Below, piece by piece: positions 51,764-60,792 of a stretch of 64,000 nucleotides of DNA. Origin of the DNA: Actinacidiphila alni (GTDB lineage Bacteria > Actinomycetota > Actinomycetes > Streptomycetales > Streptomycetaceae); assembly GCF_900112845.1 (NCBI RefSeq), contig NZ_FONG01000003.1, forward strand, positions 186,001 through 250,000. The letters are read 5' to 3'. Position 1 is the first letter of the stretch, and each line of letters begins with the position of its first letter. Below the pieces are notes generated by a model. That model ran no database searches. It was not told where the DNA came from and worked only from the letters and a program-made list of their open reading frames with translations. Made by a program: the position numbers and the translations under genes.

Positions 51764-53284
51764 TCATGAACGTCGGGGGCTGCCGGCGGCCACCGGGGCG
51801 GTGCCGAACACCTGCTGGTACAAGTCCTCGCCGTGGCTGGTGGGCTCCGGCTCGCCCTCGACCAGACGGAAGGTGCGAGTGCCGTCGTCCCGCCGTTGGG
51901 CGCGCAGGAAGAGAGCGTCGGCGTGATGCTGCTCGTACAGGCTGTGCGCGAGGTCGTAGAGGTGCGTGACACAGAGGATCTTCACCCCCGATTCCAGGAG
52001 CGCCCGGAAGATCTGGCGGGCGATCTCGGATCCCTCGCGTTCGTTGGTGGACGCGAAGGACTCGTTGAACAGCACGAAGCCGCCGCGCGTGACGCGTTGG
52101 GCGATGTCGTCCATACGGGCGAGCTCCTCGTCGAACTTGCCGCTCACCATCTCGTCGTCCTCCTCACGACGGCAGTGCGTGAACACGGCGTCGCGTACGT
52201 CGCAGACGTACTCCCGCGCGGAGACGAACATGCCGGCCTGCGTCATGAGCTGCGCCAGACCGACGCTGCGCAGGAACGTCGACTTGCCGCCCTCGTTCGC
52301 TCCCGTGACCACCAGCAGTGCGCGGTCGTCGGCGTCGACGTCGTTGCCGGTCACCGGCTCGTCCTGGCGCAGGGCCAGGCAGGTGTCGTACAGCCCGCGG
52401 CAGGACAGCCTCGGACCGGTGCCGGAGAACGGTTCGGGGAAGCAGACAGGTGCGTCCTTCGCCGTCAGCCGCTCATGGAGATTGAGGCAGGCGAGGTAGA
52501 AGCCCAGCTCGCGGCGGAGCATGACGAAGAAGCCCAGGATGTGATCGGCGGACTTGGCCAGGGCATCGGCCGCGAGATTGATGCCGCGGCCACGCAGCTC
52601 CGCGAGGTCGTGCTCACCTGCCTCGTCGCGGTCCGGGACGCGGTAGGTGTACGAGGTGGGGGCGTTGCCGGTGAGCCGGTCGAACCAGCCGAGCCGGGAC
52701 GGCGGCTCGCGCAGGACATAGCCGGTCCCCTTGGCTCCCCGGCCGAGGTTCGCGCTGATCTGCACACCGCCGCGGAATTTCAGCCGGGTGAGGTGGTCCT
52801 CCACGGTCTGGAAATAGGCGTCGTCGAGTTCCGTCTCCAGCATCCGGAAGAAGCGGGCGAATCCCGGCGAGGTGAATTCCGCGGCGTGCTCGTCCGCCGT
52901 CCGGCGCAGTTCGTGCAGCTGTCCGACGAACAGGTCCAGTACCTGCACGGCTCGGTAGAGGATCGAGTCCGGGCTGCGGCTGAAACTGCCGAAGATACGG
53001 CGTTCTCCGCCGATGGCGGTGACGGCGATACCGTACAGCTCGCGCAGCACCTCGGGGTGGCCGAGGCAGTCGCGGAGGACTTCCTGCCGGTAGACGATCA
53101 CTCCGGGGTCGTGCAGCCCGAGCAGGACGACTCGCCGCGCGACGTCGTTGAGGAAGGCGTCGTCCGCGTCCATGGCGTCGAAGAGCGTCTCCAGACCCAG
53201 ATCCCGTGTCAGATCCGGTTCATGGGAGGGAAGTTCGGCCTGCCAGTCGAAATCCTCGTACGGATGGAGGAGGAAGGCTTTCAT
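51764..53284 (-). CDS. MutS-family ATPase B (no mismatch-binding domain)
   Basis: A 506-residue protein with a MutS core/clamp-like helical part and C-terminal ABC-type ATPase: Walker A TGANEGGKSTFLRSVG, signature-like region EEDDEMVSGKFDEELARMDD, Walker B GFVLFNESFAS and H-loop CVTHLYDL. The N-terminal mismatch-recognition (Phe-x-Glu) domain of MutS is absent, so it is a MutS-like protein of unknown target. ATG 53284 overlaps the stop of the upstream paralogue by 4 bp. A link of mutS-like genes to the crcB motif is known from the original motif survey. Confidence 0.88.
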   Translation of the reverse strand: MKAFLLHPYEDFDWQAELPSHEPDLTRDLGLETLFDAMDADDAFLNDVARRVVLLGLHDPGVIVYRQEVLRDCLGHPEVLRELYGIAVTAIGGERRIFGSFSRSPDSILYRAVQVLDLFVGQLHELRRTADEHAAEFTSPGFARFFRMLETELDDAYFQTVEDHLTRLKFRGGVQISANLGRGAKGTGYVLREPPSRLGWFDRLTGNAPTSYTYRVPDRDEAGEHDLAELRGRGINLAADALAKSADHILGFFVMLRRELGFYLACLNLHERLTAKDAPVCFPEPFSGTGPRLSCRGLYDTCLALRQDEPVTGNDVDADDRALLVVTGANEGGKSTFLRSVGLAQLMTQAGMFVSAREYVCDVRDAVFTHCRREEDDEMVSGKFDEELARMDDIAQRVTRGGFVLFNESFASTNEREGSEIARQIFRALLESGVKILCVTHLYDLAHSLYEQHHADALFLRAQRRDDGTRTFRLVEGEPEPTSHGEDLYQQVFGTAPVAAGSPRRS

Positions 53285-54819
53285 GACGCGATCCGCTCCT
53301 TGAGCTGCCGGTAGGTGAGTGCGTACTTCTCCGCGATGGCAAGGGCGTGCGCGAGGCCGTCGGCCGGCTTTCTGACCACGCGATAGGTGCGGGTGGCGGG
53401 ATCGTCCGGGACGACGGTGCTGACCATGCTGACGGTGCTGGGCCCGAGGGATGCCAGCTCGTCGACGAAGGTGACGCACACGCACAGCAGATCCCGGTCG
53501 ATGACGCTCTTGAGGACGCGGGTGCCCAGAAGTACGGCGTCGCTGAGTGTGGTGGAGGTGAAGACCTCGTTCATGACGACGACGCTGGACGACGTCGCCC
53601 GGTCGAGGATGTCGTGGACGCGGATCAGGTCGTCGTGGAGCTTGCCGCTGAGGTCGGTGAGATTCTCGCCGCGTTCGAAGTGTGTGAAGAGCTGGTCGCA
53701 CAGGAACAGCCGGGCGCGGCGGCCCGGGACCGGACAGCCGAGGGCGGCCAGATGGTGGAGCTGACCGAATGTGCGGGCGAAGGTGGTCTTGCCGCCCTGG
53801 TTCGGACCCGAGACGACGATGACCCGCTCCGGTCCGGAGAGCTCGAAGTGATTCGTCACGACCGGCGTTCGTTCCTCGACGAGCTTGGCCGCCAGCGCCA
53901 GGTCGAAGACGTCCTCGCCGTACTCCTCCTTGGACGCGTCCTCGACTCGCGGACGGCAGAACGGCAGACCGGCGTCCTCGAGCGGCGCGATGAACTCCAA
54001 ATAGGCCAGATAGAACTGGATTTCGCGGTCGAACGCGACCACGGTCGGATCGAGGCAGTCCCGGTGGCGCTCGCAGTAGGTGTCCAACTCGGCGAAGACG
54101 TCGGGAAACAACCAGGCGACGCGATCGAGCACCGCTTCCTCGACGTGATTCATGTCGACTGTGGACCGGTACGCGACGCGGTGATCCTTGGCCTCTCCCT
54201 GCTGGAACTTCTCGAAGACGCCGATGACCTCGGCGCCGTAGTCGGCCTGGTCCTGATAGGCACTGACCCTGATCCGGCTGCCCGTGATGTGCAGGTTGTA
54301 CTGGATCTCGGAGAGCCGGGTCCGTAGGTTCCGGGCGCGCTCGGTCGATTCGGTGAACGCGTCACCGGTCCGGTAGCCGGTCAGGAAATCCCGGAAGGCA
54401 GTGAGGCCGGCTGACGCGGGCGAAAGGCGTTCGAGACTGTCGGCCAGATTCCCTACGGCGTCGCCGTAAGTGGCCACGGCATCCAGGAACCATGTCTCGC
54501 GCTGATAGGGGTGACGGAGCTTGTCCGCCTGGGCGAGTTGCCGCCGCATCTCGCGCATTCGGCCGGCGAAGGCGCCGATCTCCCGCACCAGCTCCGGGTC
54601 TTCGAGATCCCGGAACACCTCGTGCCGGTGCCTGATGGTGGCCGCGTTCCGAATCGGGGTGTGGAAGACGGCTGCGAGGTCGTAATCCTTGCGGCCGGAG
54701 GTCAGAGCACCGACGACCTGATCGAGGTTGAGATCGGTGAAGAACGGCGGCTGCTCGTCGGATGTCGCGTCCGCGTCCCGCGGATCGGTGAACAGAACGC
54801 TGGGCAGCGAATCGGTCAT
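53281..54819 (-). CDS. MutS-family ATPase A (no mismatch-binding domain)
   Basis: A 512-residue MutS-like ATPase: N-terminal helical region, then Walker A SGPNQGGKTTFARTFG, ENLTDLSGKLHDDLIRVHDIL, Walker B SSVVVMNEVFTSTT and C-terminal VTFVDELASLG. It is a paralogue of the following gene, about the same length, and likely its heterodimer partner. ATG 54819 follows GAGGAGGACGTCCGCC. That SD can pair with the riboswitch 3' strand upstream, so both genes are predicted to be fluoride-induced. Their role may be in DNA or RNA repair, or in ribosome rescue as for MutS2; not established. Confidence 0.88.
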   Translation of the reverse strand: MTDSLPSVLFTDPRDADATSDEQPPFFTDLNLDQVVGALTSGRKDYDLAAVFHTPIRNAATIRHRHEVFRDLEDPELVREIGAFAGRMREMRRQLAQADKLRHPYQRETWFLDAVATYGDAVGNLADSLERLSPASAGLTAFRDFLTGYRTGDAFTESTERARNLRTRLSEIQYNLHITGSRIRVSAYQDQADYGAEVIGVFEKFQQGEAKDHRVAYRSTVDMNHVEEAVLDRVAWLFPDVFAELDTYCERHRDCLDPTVVAFDREIQFYLAYLEFIAPLEDAGLPFCRPRVEDASKEEYGEDVFDLALAAKLVEERTPVVTNHFELSGPERVIVVSGPNQGGKTTFARTFGQLHHLAALGCPVPGRRARLFLCDQLFTHFERGENLTDLSGKLHDDLIRVHDILDRATSSSVVVMNEVFTSTTLSDAVLLGTRVLKSVIDRDLLCVCVTFVDELASLGPSTVSMVSTVVPDDPATRTYRVVRKPADGLAHALAIAEKYALTYRQLKERIAS

Positions 54820-54831
54820 GGCGGACGTCCT

Positions 54832-54913
54832 CCTCGGGAAAGGAGAGCAGGAGCCATTGGCCGGTTCGGCGGTTCGACCGCACGGACCAGCGGTCACGGC
54901 GAGTTCCACCGCC
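54832..54913 (-). promoter_or_regulatory. Fluoride riboswitch 4 (crcB motif, extended P3) upstream of MutS-like pair
   Basis: Minus strand from 54913: GGCGGTGGAACTCGCC (P1), GTGACCGCTGGT, an extra hairpin GCGGT-CGA-ACCGC, ACCGGCC closing P3, then AATGGCTCCTGC to 54847. Loop GGAACU pairs with GGCUCC except for one A-C mismatch, as occurs in the Pseudomonas syringae crcB RNA. CUCCU of that strand can pair with AGGAG of the SD. Less canonical than the others because P3 is enlarged. Confidence 0.75.
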
Positions 54914-55070
54914 GTACGGTGGCGTGCCACCGCTCCTCCACCGTAACGCGGCGCAGGAGCGGGCGACAGCCGGGGCGCCGCCGCGTGGGCCGCGCCCGGG
55001 GCCTCCACCGCGGCTGCCGGTGCCGTTTGACAGCCTCGGCCGCCTGACCGAACCTGGAGGCACAGTGCAC

Positions 55071-55144
55071 AGGTGATGGGGCTCACCTCGAACGCGGAAT
55101 TCCGCTGACGGTCCCTGGAAACGTCCGATGCCGAATCGGGGACC
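55071..55144 (+). promoter_or_regulatory. Fluoride riboswitch 5 (crcB motif) upstream of DUF4129-MoxR-DUF58 operon
   Basis: Aptamer 55071-55118: AGGTGATGGGGCTCACCT (P1, loop GGGGCU), CGAACGCGGAATTCCGC (P3), TGACGGTCCCTGG. GGGACC at 55139-55144, right before the GTG at 55146, is the exact complement of GGUCCC, so the SD (GGGGA) and the pseudoknot strand compete. Its 5' end is only about 160 bp from the oppositely oriented riboswitch 4. Confidence 0.95.
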
Positions 55145-55145
55145 T

Positions 55146-56105
55146 GTGACTGCTCACCCTTCGTACCTGTCACGCGCACGGCTGCCGCGGCCGTCCTGGT
55201 CGCCGCGCCGCGTGGGCGTGTTCCTGGCGGTCGCCGTGGCGCTGCTCGGCGCCCGGGCCCGCGGCGCCGTCGGTCTCGACGCCCGGCCCCGGCGGCTCTT
55301 CGGCGGTCCGGCCGTCGGCATCGCGCTGGATGCCGCCGGCCTGACCGTGGGTGTTCTCGCCTTCGTGCTGCCGGTGGCCACCGCGATCGCGCTGTGGCGG
55401 CGCTCGCGCAAGGCGAAGGACGCCGCGCAGCGGGTGGTGGAAGTGCCCCGCGTCGGATGGGCCACGAGGCTGTCGGCGCTGGTGATCACGCTCGCCGCGG
55501 TCGGGGGAGTGGCTGGTCTCATGGTGCTCGCCGCCCGGCGCGGCGGCGGCCACGCGGCGGTGGAGCCGACGCGGTCCGTCACACACCACCACCCTCCGGC
55601 CGTCCCTGACAACCACTCGGTTCACTACACAACCTCCTACGGGATGCTCCCGACCGTCGCCGTAACGGTCCTCGTCGCGCTGACCGCTGCCGCTGTCGTG
55701 ATCGTCGTCCTGCGCCGCAGGGCCCGGCGCCCCGGGGCGGACGGACCCGCGGCGCGGCCCGGACCGGATTCCGTTCGGGCGGGCCGGTCCGCGGCGCCCG
55801 GTACGCCCATGTCCGGCCCGCGGGCGGAGATCATCGGCTACTACGCCGACCTGGAGACGTATCTGGCCGCGCGTCACGTGGCGCGGACGCCCGCCGAGAC
55901 CCCGGAGGAACTGCTCGACCGGATCGGCGCCCACGGCGTGGACACCGCTGCCGCCCGCGGCCTGGCCGAGCGGTATCTGTCGGCGCGCTACAGCGCCCGA
56001 GCCGCGACGCCGGAGGACAGTGCCCAGGCCGCGCGGGCACTCGCCGAGGCCCGCAGACGCATGGACGCCGCGCACACGCGCACCGCTTCGGGGAAGTCGT
56101 CATGA
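55146..56105 (+). CDS. DUF4129 domain membrane protein
   Basis: A 319-residue protein with about four transmembrane segments (three in 30-135, one near 180) and a cytoplasmic C-terminal DUF4129 domain: EIIGYYADLETYLAARHVARTPAETPEELLDRI. A His-rich loop (VTHHHPPAVPDNHSVHY) lies between membrane segments. In actinobacteria DUF4129 proteins go with MoxR and DUF58 genes, as here; the DUF4129-DUF58-MoxR set may be a membrane-linked chaperone or peptide-processing unit. GTG 55146 is preferred over ATG 55128 because the SD next to it is the riboswitch target. Confidence 0.8.
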   Translation: MTAHPSYLSRARLPRPSWSPRRVGVFLAVAVALLGARARGAVGLDARPRRLFGGPAVGIALDAAGLTVGVLAFVLPVATAIALWRRSRKAKDAAQRVVEVPRVGWATRLSALVITLAAVGGVAGLMVLAARRGGGHAAVEPTRSVTHHHPPAVPDNHSVHYTTSYGMLPTVAVTVLVALTAAAVVIVVLRRRARRPGADGPAARPGPDSVRAGRSAAPGTPMSGPRAEIIGYYADLETYLAARHVARTPAETPEELLDRIGAHGVDTAAARGLAERYLSARYSARAATPEDSAQAARALAEARRRMDAAHTRTASGKSS

Positions 56106-56589
56106 GCCGCGGCGTGTTCCTCGCTGTCGTGTGCGGCAGCGCGGGACTGTGCGGGGCTGGCTGGGGGCTCGCCGGTCCCGCGGGCGTGCTCGCGGCCGGC
56201 ATCTGCGCGACCGTTGCCGCAGTGACGGCGCTGCGGTGGTCGAAGGTCCCGCCGGGGCCGCGTACACCGAGCCCCTCGCCGGGGGCGACACCTTTCGAGA
56301 ACGCGGAGTTCGCCCGCTACCGGAAGGTCGGCGGCGCCCTGTCATGGAGCCAGGTATCCCTGCGCCACTTCGACCACGCACTCCGGCCGATTCTGGAACG
56401 GATCACGGCCGCCGTACTGCTGGAGCGCGCCGGTGTCGACACGGTCGCCGAACCACAGGCCGCGCGTGATCTGCTCGGCCCCGACCTGTGGAAGCTGGCG
56501 GACGCCACTCGGCCGCGCAGCGACGACTCCTCGGCCGAACCTCCGCACCTCGATGATGTGGCGCGCCTCCTGCGCCGACTGGAGGACCT

Positions 56590-56593
<4 letters not shown>
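56102..56593 (+). CDS. Small membrane protein of the MoxR operon
   Basis: A 163-residue protein with two N-terminal transmembrane helices (about 5-45) and a cytoplasmic domain (about 70-163; FENAEFARYRKVGGALSWSQVSLRHFDHALRPIL). No named family. It overlaps genes on both sides (ATGA with the DUF4129 gene; GTGA with moxR), so it is part of the operon. Similar small proteins are usual between the DUF4129 and MoxR genes. Confidence 0.75.
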
Positions 56594-57590
<997 letters not shown>

Positions 57591-57594
<4 letters not shown>

Positions 57595-58892
57595 TGCCCG
57601 GCACTGGGACAGAGGTCACTGTCGGGCCCCCGTCCGCGCTGCGGTGGCGGCCCTCACCGCTCCTGCGCAGGCTCACCGCCGTATCCGTACTCGCCCTGTG
57701 TCTGGCCGCGGTGCTCGGGAGAGCCGAACTTGTCCTGGTCGCCACGCCGTTGCTGTGGTGGCTGGCCTCCGCGGACCGGACCCTGCCGACCGATGTCCGT
57801 GTGGGCACGCGTGGCGATCCGGACCGTTGTCAGGAGGGCGAAGAGGTCACCGTGTCGTGTGTGGTGCGGTTCGACGGGCTGGTGAACATCTCCTCGGCCG
57901 TGCTGCCGCTGCCCGCGGGTCTCGAACTGCTCCACGCACCGGAACTTCCGGCGTGTGCCGTGGACCGGGTGACCCTGACCTGGCGGCTGCGAGCGGTGCG
58001 GTGGGGACGCCGGCGCACCGGATCGCTGTCATTGGCCGTACGGGGGCCCGGCGGTCTGTGCCTGGCCATCGTCAACGGTCCCGTCGCGGAGGTGATCGTG
58101 CTGCCCGCACCCGCCGCGACGGATGCCGTGCTGCTACCGGCCGAACTTCCCCGCCGCGTCGGCGAGCACCCGGTGGCGTCGCCCGGGTCCGGGCTGGAAT
58201 TCGAAGGACTGCGGCCGTACCGGCCCGGTGACCGGCCGCGTCAGGTGAACTGGGCGGTCAGCGCACGCCGGGGCGAGCTGTTCGTGACGACCCGGCAGGA
58301 CGAACGTTCTTTTGACCTGATCGTCCTGATCGATGCCTTCCTCCGCGTGGGCCCGTTCGGGCGCGACTCGCTCGACCTGTCCGTACGCGGGGCCTCCGGT
58401 CTGGCGCGGGCCCATCTCCGGCACGGTGAGCGGGTCGGCGTCGTCGCGGTGGGCGGGTCGCTGCGCGGACTGGCACCCGGAGTCGGAGCCCATCAGTTCC
58501 ACCGCGTCGCCGAGGCCGTGCTCGACGTTCGGCTCAACGACAGCTTCGTCGACCCCGACGTGAACACGCTGCCGCCCACGGTCCTTCCGCACGGCGCGCT
58601 GACGGTCTTCTTCTCTCCGCTGCTGGACGAGCGCGCACGGCTCACCGCGCGAGAACTGCGGCGCACAGGACACCCCTTGACCGTGGTCGACGTCCTGAAC
58701 GCCGCCCCGCACACCGCCCGGCGCAGCTCCCTGGACTCGACGGCGGTACGGCTGTGGCGGCTGGACCGTGCGGCCGACCGGTGGGAACTCCGGCAGTCCG
58801 GGGTGCCGGTCGTGCTCTGGGACGAGCTCGTGCCGTTGTCCGCGGCTCTGAGACCGGTGCGGGGTCACCCCATTCCGGGTCGGTGGCCGTGA
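57591..58892 (+). CDS. DUF58 (VWA-like) protein of the MoxR operon
   Basis: A 433-residue protein with two N-terminal transmembrane helices (about 30-65), an Ig-like stretch and the DUF58 signature GLEFEGLRPYRPGDRPRQVNWAVSARRGELFV (continuous with the family pattern of W-S-x-R), then a VWA-like domain: FDLIVLIDAFL. The MIDAS DxSxS is degenerate (DAFLRV). Usually paired with MoxR, from which it overlaps by 4 bp (ATGA). Confidence 0.9.
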
Positions 58893-59362
58893 TGACCTCC
58901 GGGCCGGCGGCGCGGACGGCGGTGTCCGTGAGCGGTGGCGTGCTGCTGGTCGTGGCGGTGGCCGGGCTGCCCCGCGCCATCGCCGGAGCTCTGCTCATCA
59001 TCGGCGCGGCACTGCTGATGCGGACGGTCGCCGGTGATCGCGGCGGCGACACCGTGGCGGGGCTCGCCGTGGTGTCTTTCGCCGCGGCTTTCGTGGTGCC
59101 GGGCGGACACTCCAGTACGGCCCAGGCTCTGGTCGTCTCCGCGGCCACGATCACGTACATCGCCGCGCTGGACGTGCAGGAGGTCCGGTCCCGGGCGTCC
59201 GCAACGTGCCGGGCGGTCGTTGGGGCCCTGGCCGTGACGTGCGTTCTTGCCGTTGTCCTCCTCCTTCCGTCGGCCGACGCCGTATGGGCGGTCCCTGTCG
59301 GCCTCGCCGCGCTGGTGACGGCTTTTGCCGGGGCAATCACCGGGACGGGTGGGAGGAAGTGA
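58889..59362 (+). CDS. Membrane protein at the end of the MoxR operon
   Basis: A 157-residue hydrophobic protein with five or so transmembrane segments (GGVLLVVAVAGLPRAIAGAL, LAVVSFAAAFVV, AVTCVLAVVLLL). No named family. GTG 58889 overlaps the DUF58 stop (GTGA); ATG 58892 is an alternative. Last gene of the operon; the next riboswitch starts about 100 bp downstream. Confidence 0.7.
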   Translation: MMTSGPAARTAVSVSGGVLLVVAVAGLPRAIAGALLIIGAALLMRTVAGDRGGDTVAGLAVVSFAAAFVVPGGHSSTAQALVVSAATITYIAALDVQEVRSRASATCRAVVGALAVTCVLAVVLLLPSADAVWAVPVGLAALVTAFAGAITGTGGRK

Positions 59363-59460
59363 CGGCCCGGCGGGCGTCGACCGTTTGGCCGAATCGGCGT
59401 GGCGTGTGCTATCCATGGCTCTCGTGCGCAGGCACACTGGAAAGGAATCTCCAGCAGTCC

Positions 59461-59530
59461 GGTGATGGGGCTCACCGAAACCGCGGCATCATGCCGCTGA
59501 CGGTCCCTGGTTGACATCGCAACCAGGAGG
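59461..59530 (+). promoter_or_regulatory. Fluoride riboswitch 6 (crcB motif) upstream of hypothetical-ppa-eno unit
   Basis: Aptamer 59461-59510: GGTGATGGGGCTCACC (P1), GAAACCGCGGC-ATCAT-GCCGC (P3), TGACGGTCCCTGG. Next, CCTGGTT pairs perfectly with AACCAGG (7 bp), which is joined to the SD AGGAGG before ATG 59535. The closest match of all to the Thermotoga petrophila aptamer layout. It shares about 40 of 48 positions with riboswitch 5. Confidence 0.96.
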
Positions 59531-59534
59531 AGTC

Positions 59535-60068
59535 ATGCCCGCAGCCGCTCTGCCGCCCCCCACCCCGCGCCATGTGCCGTTGCGGGGTGTGTTCGGAGGC
59601 TGGGCGCGCGCCCTCCACCGGCGGCAGCGGCGGCCGGAGGCCGACGCGAACACTCCTCAGGTGCGGCTTGCCGCACTGATCGCGCTGCTGGACGACGCCG
59701 TCGGCGCCCAGACCGCGGCGGACCAGGCGATCGCCGTCTGCGGCGAGCCGCTGCTCCTCGTCACCGCTCAGCAGCAGGTGGTCCGCCAGACGGAGGTGTA
59801 CCACCAACTCGTCGTACGGCTGCGTGCCCTGAATCCCGATGAGACCTGCGCTCCGCTGCACCGCCGTGCGTCCCGGCTCCTCGCATTCCACGAAGCCCTC
59901 CTCCAGGAAGCCTTGAGCCGCGTGTCCGCAGCCCCGCACGGACCGGCCGAGGAGCGGGCCCGACAGCAGTTGCTCGGCCTGGGCGCGCCGGCCGACGCGC
60001 TGCGCCGACTGCGTGACGAAGTATCCGCCCTCGCGGACCGCTCCGACGCCACGGGGGACCGGTCATGA
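59535..60068 (+). CDS. Hypothetical protein, fluoride riboswitch controlled
   Basis: A 177-residue, mostly alpha-helical soluble protein: Pro-rich N-terminus, then helices such as VRLAALIALLDDAVGAQTAADQA, VVRQTEVYHQLVVRLRALNPD and LLAFHEALLQEALSRVS. No family I can name. Coupling to a fluoride aptamer 25 bp upstream and to ppa and eno downstream makes it a new candidate fluoride-tolerance gene. ATG 59535 follows AGGAGGAGTC. Confidence 0.75.
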   Translation: MPAAALPPPTPRHVPLRGVFGGWARALHRRQRRPEADANTPQVRLAALIALLDDAVGAQTAADQAIAVCGEPLLLVTAQQQVVRQTEVYHQLVVRLRALNPDETCAPLHRRASRLLAFHEALLQEALSRVSAAPHGPAEERARQQLLGLGAPADALRRLRDEVSALADRSDATGDRS

Positions 60069-60262
60069 CGTCCGCCGGACAAATCGGTGACCCGCACGGC
60101 GGCGCCGTGCCCCGGCACGACAGCGCCTGCCGAGATGGACGGCGGCCGGCGTGCAGCCACGTGGATCGACGGCCGGATCTTCTCCGGCCCGCGTTTCAGG
60201 GAAGACGCCGCACTCATGGAATCTCCGGAGGCGGACGACGATATGGGACAGAGGAGTCTGTA
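60069..60262. other. Gap before ppa, no aptamer seen
   Basis: 194 bp between the hypothetical gene and ppa. No crcB motif found. Ends with GAGGAGTCTGTA, the ribosome-binding site of ppa. It contains GC-rich inverted segments (for example GGCGCCGTGCC near 60101) that might form a hairpin, but no clear regulatory element. Confidence 0.45.
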
Positions 60263-60751
60263 GTGGAATTCGACGTGGTAGTGGAGATCCCGCAGGGATC
60301 CCGCAACAAGTACGAGATGGATCACGAATCGGGGCGGATCCGGCTGGACCGGATGCTCTTCACCGCCACCCGGTATCCGGCCGACTACGGGTTCGTCGAG
60401 GACACCCTCGGCCGGGACGGCGACCCGCTCGACGCCCTGGTGCTGGTCGGCGAGCCCACGTACCCCGGATGCGTCATTCACTGCCGGGCCATCGGCGTCT
60501 TCGTGATGGCCGACGAGAAGGGCCCGGACGAAAAGGTCCTGTGCGTGCCCGCGCACGATCCGCGCTACGCCGCGCTTCAGGACATCACGGACGTACCGAC
60601 ATTCGATCTGCTGGAGATCACCCATTTCTTCGAGGTCTACAAGGACCTTGAACCCGGCAAGTCGGTGGATGGTTCGCACTGGGACGGCCGGGACGCCGCG
60701 TATGCCGAGATCGAGGCATCCCGCAAGCGTGCTGTGCACCATCAGTCGTGA
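60263..60751 (+). CDS. ppa: Inorganic pyrophosphatase, family I, likely spare copy
   Basis: A 162-residue family I (soluble) PPase: FDVVVEIPQGSRNKYEMDHESGRIRLDRMLF, then YPADYGFVEDTLGRDGDPLDALVLV with the Mg-binding acidic motif DGDPLD, and THFFEVYKDLEPGKSV near the C-terminus (EVYK, catalytic Lys/Tyr region). All expected catalytic acids can be seen. It splits PPi to phosphate in the cytoplasm and is classically fluoride-inhibited. Its place in a fluoride island next to eno suggests an extra copy to restore flux; a housekeeping copy elsewhere is assumed but not seen. GTG 60263 follows GAGGAG. Confidence 0.95.
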   Translation: MEFDVVVEIPQGSRNKYEMDHESGRIRLDRMLFTATRYPADYGFVEDTLGRDGDPLDALVLVGEPTYPGCVIHCRAIGVFVMADEKGPDEKVLCVPAHDPRYAALQDITDVPTFDLLEITHFFEVYKDLEPGKSVDGSHWDGRDAAYAEIEASRKRAVHHQS

Positions 60752-60792
60752 CTGTCGACGCCACCCTTCCGTAACCCACGAAAAGGAATGCC

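Noticed and set aside
60069..60792. Separate fluoride aptamers for ppa or eno.
   Set aside because: No GGYGATGG-type P1 or GGTCCC-type partner in the gaps before either gene; they most likely depend on the leader at 59461.
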